Source of the DNA: Epinephelus fuscoguttatus
Taxonomy: Eukaryota; Chordata; Actinopteri; Perciformes; Serranidae
Reading direction: 5' to 3'
NCBI RefSeq assembly: GCF_011397635.1
Contig: NC_064764.1
Span: 37,298,777-37,362,776, forward strand
DNA: 64,000 bases
The position numbers and the translations under genes are program-made. The notes beneath the pieces were generated by a model. The model had not been told where the DNA came from. It was given only the letters and a program-made list of their open reading frames with translations, and ran no database searches. Position 1 is the first letter of the stretch; each line of letters opens with the position of its first letter. Of this stretch, positions 58,135 through 64,000 are shown in pieces.

Positions 58135-60440
58135 GCTGCACCTCAAGATCCTGTCCATGAAAATCACAAACAGGATCGATGACAAGGGTCAGCCTTAGCG
58201 GAAGCCAACACCCACTGAGAACGTGTTTGGCTTTACACCAAGTATGTGGACACAGCTCTCACTTTGGTCACACAGGGACCAGATGGCTCGTAGTAGCGAG
58301 CCCAGTACCCCGTACACCCGCAGTACCACCCACAAGACCCCCAAGGGACGTGGTCGTAAGTCTTCTCCAAGTCCACAAAGCACATGGAGACTGGATGGGC
58401 AAACTCCCACGACCCCTCCAGCAGCCTCGCAAGAGTAAAGAGCTGGTCCACTGTTCCACGGCCAGGATGGAATCCGCATTGCTCCTCCTGAATCCAAGGA
58501 TCGACAGTCGGTCGGAGCCTCCTTTCCAGCACCCTGGAGTAAACTTTACTCGGGTGGCTGAGCAGTGTGATACAAGAATAGTTGGAGCACACCCTCCGGT
58601 CCTCTTTTTTTAAAAAGGGGACCACCACCCCGGTCTACCACTCTGCAGGCACTGTACCTGACCTCCACGCAACATTGAAAAGGCGTGTCAGCCAAGACAG
58701 CCCAACAGTGTCCAGAGCCTTCAGCATCTCAGGGTGAATCTCATCCACACCTGGTGCCTTGTTGCTGATGACTGGATATGGGCAAGAGTTCCCCTGAGCC
58801 TTCAGGCTCTGCTGATAGGGTATGGGCAAGAGTTCCCCTGAGCCTTAAGGCTCTGCCTCATTCACGGTGGACGTGATGGTCAGGTTCAGGAGCTCCTCGA
58901 AGTGCTCCTTCCTCCGCTCGACAGTGTCTCCAGTTCGGGTCAGCAGTTCTCCTTCTCTGCTGAGCACAGCCTGAGACAAGCCCTGCTTCCCCTTCCTAAG
59001 GTGTCTAACAGTCTGCCAGAACTTTCTTGAGGCCAACCGAAAGTCCTTCTTCATAGAATCCTGAACTCCTCCCACACCCAAGTTGTTGCTTCAGCGACCG
59101 CCACAGCTGCAGCCCTTCAGGCCAACCACTACCTGTCTGCTGCTTCAGGAGACCCCTGGGCCAGCCAGGCCCGAAAGGCCTCCCTGGTGTCCACCAGCGA
59201 GTTCTTCGGTTGCCACCACGACAGGCACAGACAACCTTCTGACCACAGCTCCTAGCACCTGCCTACACAATGGAGGCTTTGAACATGGATCACTCAGACT
59301 CCATGGATGCACAAGAAATTCTTCCGGAGGTGGGAGATAAAGACCCCACGGACAGGGGCCTCAGCCAGTTTCAGCCAGTTTCCAGCTCACCCTCACTACA
59401 CGTTTGGGTTTACCAGGTCTGTCTGGCAGCTTCCCCTGCCATCTGATCCAACTCAACACCAGGTGGTGATCAGTTGACAGCTCTGCTTCTCTCTTCACCT
59501 AAGTGTCCAAGACACATGGCCGCAGATCTGATGATACAACCACAAGGTTGATCATCGATCTTTGGCCAAGGGTGTTCTGGTACCAGGTGCACTTATGAAC
59601 TTCCCTGTGCTCAAACATGGTATTCGTTATGGTCAGTCCATGATTCGCACAGGCAGGCCATTCCTCCCACTTACCCATTTCCGGGTTTCTCTGTCATTGC
59701 CCATATGAACATTGAAGTCCCCCAGGAGAACTATGGAATTCTCAGCCTGCACCCCTTGCAGGACACCACCAAGAGACTCCAAGAAGGCCAGGTACTCTGC
59801 ACTGCTGTTCGGTGCGTATGCACAAACAACAGTCAAAGACCCTCTCTTTGTGACCCGCAGTTAAATCAAGGCGACCCTCTCGTTTTTCCGGGAGAACCCC
59901 AACACAGCGGCGCTCATCCGGTGGCTTGTGAGTATCCACACCCGTGCCTCTCACCCTGAGCAACCCCGGAGAAAGTGAGAGTCCAGCCCCTCTCCAGGAG
60001 TTTGGTTCCCAAACCAGTGCTGTGCATGGAGGTGAGCCCAGCTATATCTAGTCAGTACCGCTCCACCTCCTGCATCAGCTCCGGCTCCTTCCCCACCAGC
60101 GAGGTGACATTCCACATTCCCAAAGCCAGTCCACGATGACAGAAATCAGCCTGCCTGGGGCCCCGCCCATGCCTGCCACCTGGCACACAATGCACGTGAC
60201 CCTGATGTCTATCCCTGCGGGTGGTGGGCCCCCAGAGTGATGGCTACATGTTACCTCTTTGGGCTGAGCCCGACCGGGCCCCATGGCCTAAGGCCTGGCC
60301 ACCAGACACTTGCTGGCAAGCCCCTCCCCGGGACCGGGAGACCCTTCCAGGGGCTATTAGGCCCAGACAACAAAGTTCCCAGGTTCACAGGGACATGCAA
60401 ACCCCTCCACCATGTTAAGGTGGCGATAAGAATAAGTAGT
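58135..60440 (-). pseudogene. Decayed LINE with endonuclease and reverse transcriptase
   Basis: Non-LTR retrotransposon on the minus strand. The endonuclease is seen as LMQEVERY (then a stop), [20 protein letters not shown] and [16 protein letters not shown] linker reads RKFWQTVRHLRKGKQGLSQA. The RT begins APGVDEIHPEMLKALD, continues NYSCITLLSHPSKVYSRVLE and QCGFHPGRGTVDQLF to MCFVDLEKTYDHVPWG (palm motif A), and stops after VIFMDRILR. Motif C (ADD) and the C-terminus are missing. Frames shift several times and stops are present. The usual order EN-linker-RT is kept. Confidence 0.88.
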
Positions 60441-62030
60441 TGAAAATGTATGGATAGTTTATGTAACAAGCTACAGGCTTTACAGGCCCAAAAGTCTGCA
60501 AAGAAAACAGAGTGGGTTTTCTGACAGAATTGCTGCTACATAACATCAAGATCACAATTACAATCAGGATGATTAACCTCAAAGACTAGAACTCGTACAA
60601 GTTACTCTATGAAGCACTTATGTTATGGCAACACCCTTAGCTGCAACATTCCTGTGCCCATGGGCCAGGGTCAGGCCCCCAAATATGATGCTCAGCCTTG
60701 CTTCCAGTTTTCCAGTGGTCACTTGCAATATTGCAGTAAAAAAAAGTCCCCTTGGGCCCCAAAAACCAGTTTCCCCATAGACCACTATTATAAAACATAT
60801 GTCTGTTGATCTGTTGACAGGACACCTCAAACTGAAAACAAGGTCAGTTATGACTCTCTCTGTTATGAATTTTTAATGCAGGGAGGTTTTATGTTTGTAA
60901 GAGCCAAGAAAAGCGATTTTAAAATGTGTGACGTCATCACAATGTAAAGTCTATGAGCTCAGAGGGAGAAACACAACAATGCACATTCAGTGGGTCACAT
61001 ACACCTGAAGTAAACCCGCAAACTATAAACTTTTTCAGGCGTATGCTCTAAGTGAGTGATTCCACTGGACTGAATGGCGTGATCTTGGGGTCTGGTATCG
61101 AGATATTATTATACATCTATGGCCAGGGTGAAAGCTGGAGGCTAGCAGGTCTGATGCTCGCTGACTGGAATACAGAGGTGGCTGGAGTGAAGTTAAAATT
61201 CTCTGCTAATGCAGACAGCAACTTCACCAGCCAAGGCTTGGAAGACATGTTGGTATGCCAATGCAAAAAGCGTTCTAAAGAAAACCATAGTTGCTGCCAG
61301 GGCTGTGATGCAGGCAATCACTTTTATTGTCTTCAGTGAGGGAAATGCACACAAGATGCATAGTGAGGGGTTTGAGGTGGGTAGTGGACATTCAAAGTGG
61401 ACAGGACTGTTACGCTGACAGCAGGGGTCACATCCTGAATCCTGCGAATGGTTGGGTTTATGCAAAAAAGCACATTGGTTTAGGTTAGGGAAAAAATATG
61501 GTTTGAGTTTGCAGAAACGTAAGTGGTAGTGTTATTGTAATTACAAAGGGCAACTAGTTCACAACACAAAAAATAATTAAAACACAAAATAAAGACAGAC
61601 TAACAGACTAAGTTAAAAACACTGTGAGACATTCAGCATCCAAACTGCCACAAAACACCCCTAAAATCCTGAAACACCTACAATATGTCAGAAAAAGCAG
61701 CACATGGTCTAACCAGCATTTACATTTAATGTTTGAGAAATATATTACATTTGAGACAAAAATCAATCCACAATGTGAGTGTTGGAGATTTCTTTTTTTA
61801 TTTTAGCCTGTGCAACTGTGAGTTGAACCATGCATTTACAACTTGTGCAATGTTAATATCATAGTTATGGTTCAGGATTATCTATTTACGATTACATTTA
61901 TTCTATTCATAGGTCTCCTTAAAATGAATGTGATAGCAAACATAACCCAAGGATGAATATACTGAGCATATTCCAGAAGCATGTTTTGTACTTTAAAGCT
62001 TTATTGTTTGCTTTACGTGCATATTGAGTT

Positions 62031-62975
62031 TTACATTTTGGCAGCAGGACTTTTCTTAAAAAATCTAAAAATCACTCCTTTTATTTGAGGCAGACTCAGG
62101 CCGTAAACTAGAGGGTTATTGATGGGTGGAATGGTTAAATACTCTAAAGACAAAACAACTGTCAACACTGGATTCATTTTATCAGCCTCAATTCGCCTCA
62201 ATGACATGTCACAGAATATAGATAGAGTATAGTTAATTAATGTCACTATGTGAGGAAGGCACGTTTGTGCAGCCTTTCCTCTGATTTCAGATGAGCTTCT
62301 CCTGCAGACGAGCAGAATGCGCAGGTAAGTGTACAGGATGTAGAATAGGGGGATGAAGATGGTTGACATCGTAACAAGCTGACCTGCTATGTTGTTCACA
62401 GTTGTGTCCATGCAAGAGAGCTGCACCACCGGCCAGTTTGAACAGAAAAGCTTGTGCAGTTTATTTCCACACAACGGTAATCGAACAGTAAGATAGAGAC
62501 AAAACCCACATGCAAGTGCAGGGTAGAACACGGCAAAGACCAAAAGATGTTGCACCATCCTTAACGTCATTTTACTGTGATAGTGTAAGGGCTGGCAAAT
62601 AGCCACAAATCTGTCATAGGCCATGACACCGAGGATGGTAAACTCAAATGCTGCATAGGTGGAAATAACATACATCTGAATGAAACACAATGGACGTGAG
62701 ATCAAATGAGTGTCAGACAGAATGTCCATCAGAAACCTGGGGAAGAAGCCAGCTGAGCCATACAGAGAGTTAAAAGACAGACTGCAGATGAAAATGAACA
62801 TGGGCTGATGCAGGGACTTGTGTAGGCAGACTGTGACAACAATGACAATGTTAGCAGAGATTATAGTCATGTAGACCAACAGACACAGACTGAAGAACAG
62901 ATATCTGAAGGGCCCATAGTCTGCAAACAGAGTGAGCTGAAAGTATAAAGGATTCAGGCTGCTGTTGCTCTCCAT
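62031..62975 (-). CDS. Odorant receptor 2 (class A GPCR)
   Basis: Intronless 314-residue receptor, clearly a tandem paralogue of the one at 54577-55512; near-identical through TM1-TM3, more diverged from TM4 on. Signatures: NSS at 4-6, LHQPMFIFICSLS, C97, MAYDRFVAIC (118-127), the loop CSNWPVVQLSC (178-188), KAAQTCLPHI (234-243) and PPINNPLVYG. The frame stays open 68 codons further upstream, but the start at 62975 is chosen because it aligns with the paralogue and gives the family length. TTGTGCAG just before it may be a splice acceptor for a 5' UTR exon. Ligand unknown. Confidence 0.93.
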   Translation of the reverse strand: MESNSSLNPLYFQLTLFADYGPFRYLFFSLCLLVYMTIISANIVIVVTVCLHKSLHQPMFIFICSLSFNSLYGSAGFFPRFLMDILSDTHLISRPLCFIQMYVISTYAAFEFTILGVMAYDRFVAICQPLHYHSKMTLRMVQHLLVFAVFYPALACGFCLYLTVRLPLCGNKLHKLFCSNWPVVQLSCMDTTVNNIAGQLVTMSTIFIPLFYILYTYLRILLVCRRSSSEIRGKAAQTCLPHIVTLINYTLSIFCDMSLRRIEADKMNPVLTVVLSLEYLTIPPINNPLVYGLSLPQIKGVIFRFFKKSPAAKM

Positions 62976-63179
62976 GTCTGCACAACAACAGAGCTGGATG
63001 AAGAGAAGTGAGAGTGATGGAGGGAAAGACGGAGGGTGAAAAACAGACTGAGGTGCAGTAAATGAGATTAAATTGTCTGAAGCAAACAATCTTATTTTAC
63101 CACACACTTTAATCAGACATAAAACACACATGCATGCATGTAAGTTGCTTAAGATACTCATAACAGCCGTACCTGACAA

Positions 63180-64000
63180 TATTCAGTTTACCTTGAAAGA
63201 TTCAAGTAACTAGAAGTAATTTTTGAAAAATAAGACTGGGTGGAAAAACTTCATTCCCACATTTACTACATGCACCACCGAGCTGACATTTCTGTTTGAG
63301 TGCATTCAGTGATATAAACAGTATTACATACAGTCACTCGGGCTCCTGTTGCTCCTCATATCTGCATTATGGAGTTAAAATAAAAGATGGATTCAAAGAA
63401 CAAACAGGAGAGAGTGAAAGAAGATAAAGTAAAAGAAAGGAGAATTTAAATAAAGGCTAAAACTGGCCCAAGACAACATTCAGTACAATTACATTTTAGT
63501 AAGTAAGTAAAATAAGAATCACGTTTTCCTTACCTGTTGTACTTATATAGAAATGTGTGCACAAATCCATTCATCCAAATATAAATGTACCACCTGCAGA
63601 ACCAGCTAATAAACATGTTAATTATTGAATTATCATCCTACATCATTACTTGTCACAGCTTGTATATGATAAACAGATCAAAGTCAACTGTTTTCCCATA
63701 GCATGGGGAAAGCTTAAATACAATTTCACAAATAAACTGATGATGTAATGTTGGTATAATAGCAGTAAAATGTTACATCTTTATGCTTGTATTGAGATTA
63801 GGTAGTCCTACAGCATGATGATCCTTTATGTGCATTACCAGTAAAGCAGACAATTTAGATATCTACTGAAAAGATCCTCAGTCTGTTGTGTTTCCTATAA
63901 TAGTTTAAAAACTACAATCATCAGCCAACAAAATATTAAGTTTTAAGGTTCAACACAGGTATTTGTAATAATAAAACTTTCACAAAACAACACATGATCA
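63180..64000. other. Right-edge noncoding stretch
   Basis: AT-rich sequence upstream of odorant receptor 2. Apart from the possible receptor fragment at 63335-63378, nothing was recognised. Confidence 0.6.
63335..63378 (-). pseudogene. Possible 5' fragment of a third odorant receptor
   Basis: On the minus strand ATGCAG|ATATGAGGAGCAAC then AGGAGCCCGAGTGAC resembles the paralogues' GTGCAG|ACATGGAGAGCAAC then AGCAGCCTGAATCC. The frame reads MRSNRSPSDCM-stop; no receptor body follows. Confidence 0.4.

Noticed and set aside
61117..61465. Overlapping 66- to 95-codon ORFs on both strands
   Set aside because: Short, mutually overlapping and without recognisable domains; one hydrophobic stretch is not enough to call a gene.
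62976..63179. 68-codon upstream extension of odorant receptor 2
   Set aside because: Absent from the paralogue, makes the protein too long for the family, and precedes a conserved CAG|ACATG start context.

Overview
The window looks like chromosomal DNA from a ray-finned fish, probably a percomorph teleost. The signs are a vertebrate multi-exon gene with GT-AG introns, dense CA/TG microsatellites, a fish tRNA-derived SINE, several fish LINE and DNA-transposon families, and intronless fish odorant receptor genes. No bacterial or viral genes were seen.

Positions 1 to 44470 carry, on the minus strand, almost all of the integrin alpha-V gene (itgav). I traced 29 coding exons from the ATG at 44470 down to an exon cut by the left window edge. 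All intron phases match, and together they give 924 codons: signal peptide, seven-bladed propeller with four calcium loops, thigh, calf-1, and calf-2 with its furin site. The remainder of exon 29, the transmembrane segment and the cytoplasmic tail lie left of base 1. Introns 1 and 2 are the longest (about 5.1 and 15.4 kb). A perfect 133-bp tandem duplication sits just upstream of the start codon.

The introns and the upstream region (45 to 54.5 kb) are full of mobile DNA. There is a TTAA-flanked inverted-repeat element with a P2X7-like zinc-motif ORF, and two copies of a THAP-domain element. One hAT miniature element is present twice, each copy nested in another repeat. Other hAT elements have readable 8-bp target duplications. 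There are also tRNA-derived SINEs, LINE fragments, a 9-bp minisatellite and a 141-bp satellite carrying perfect palindromic oestrogen-response elements.

From 54.5 kb to the right edge lie two tandem odorant receptor genes on the minus strand (54577-55512 and 62031-62975), separated by a decayed LINE. A possible fragment of a third receptor lies near 63.35 kb. The integrin and receptor genes have no evident functional link.
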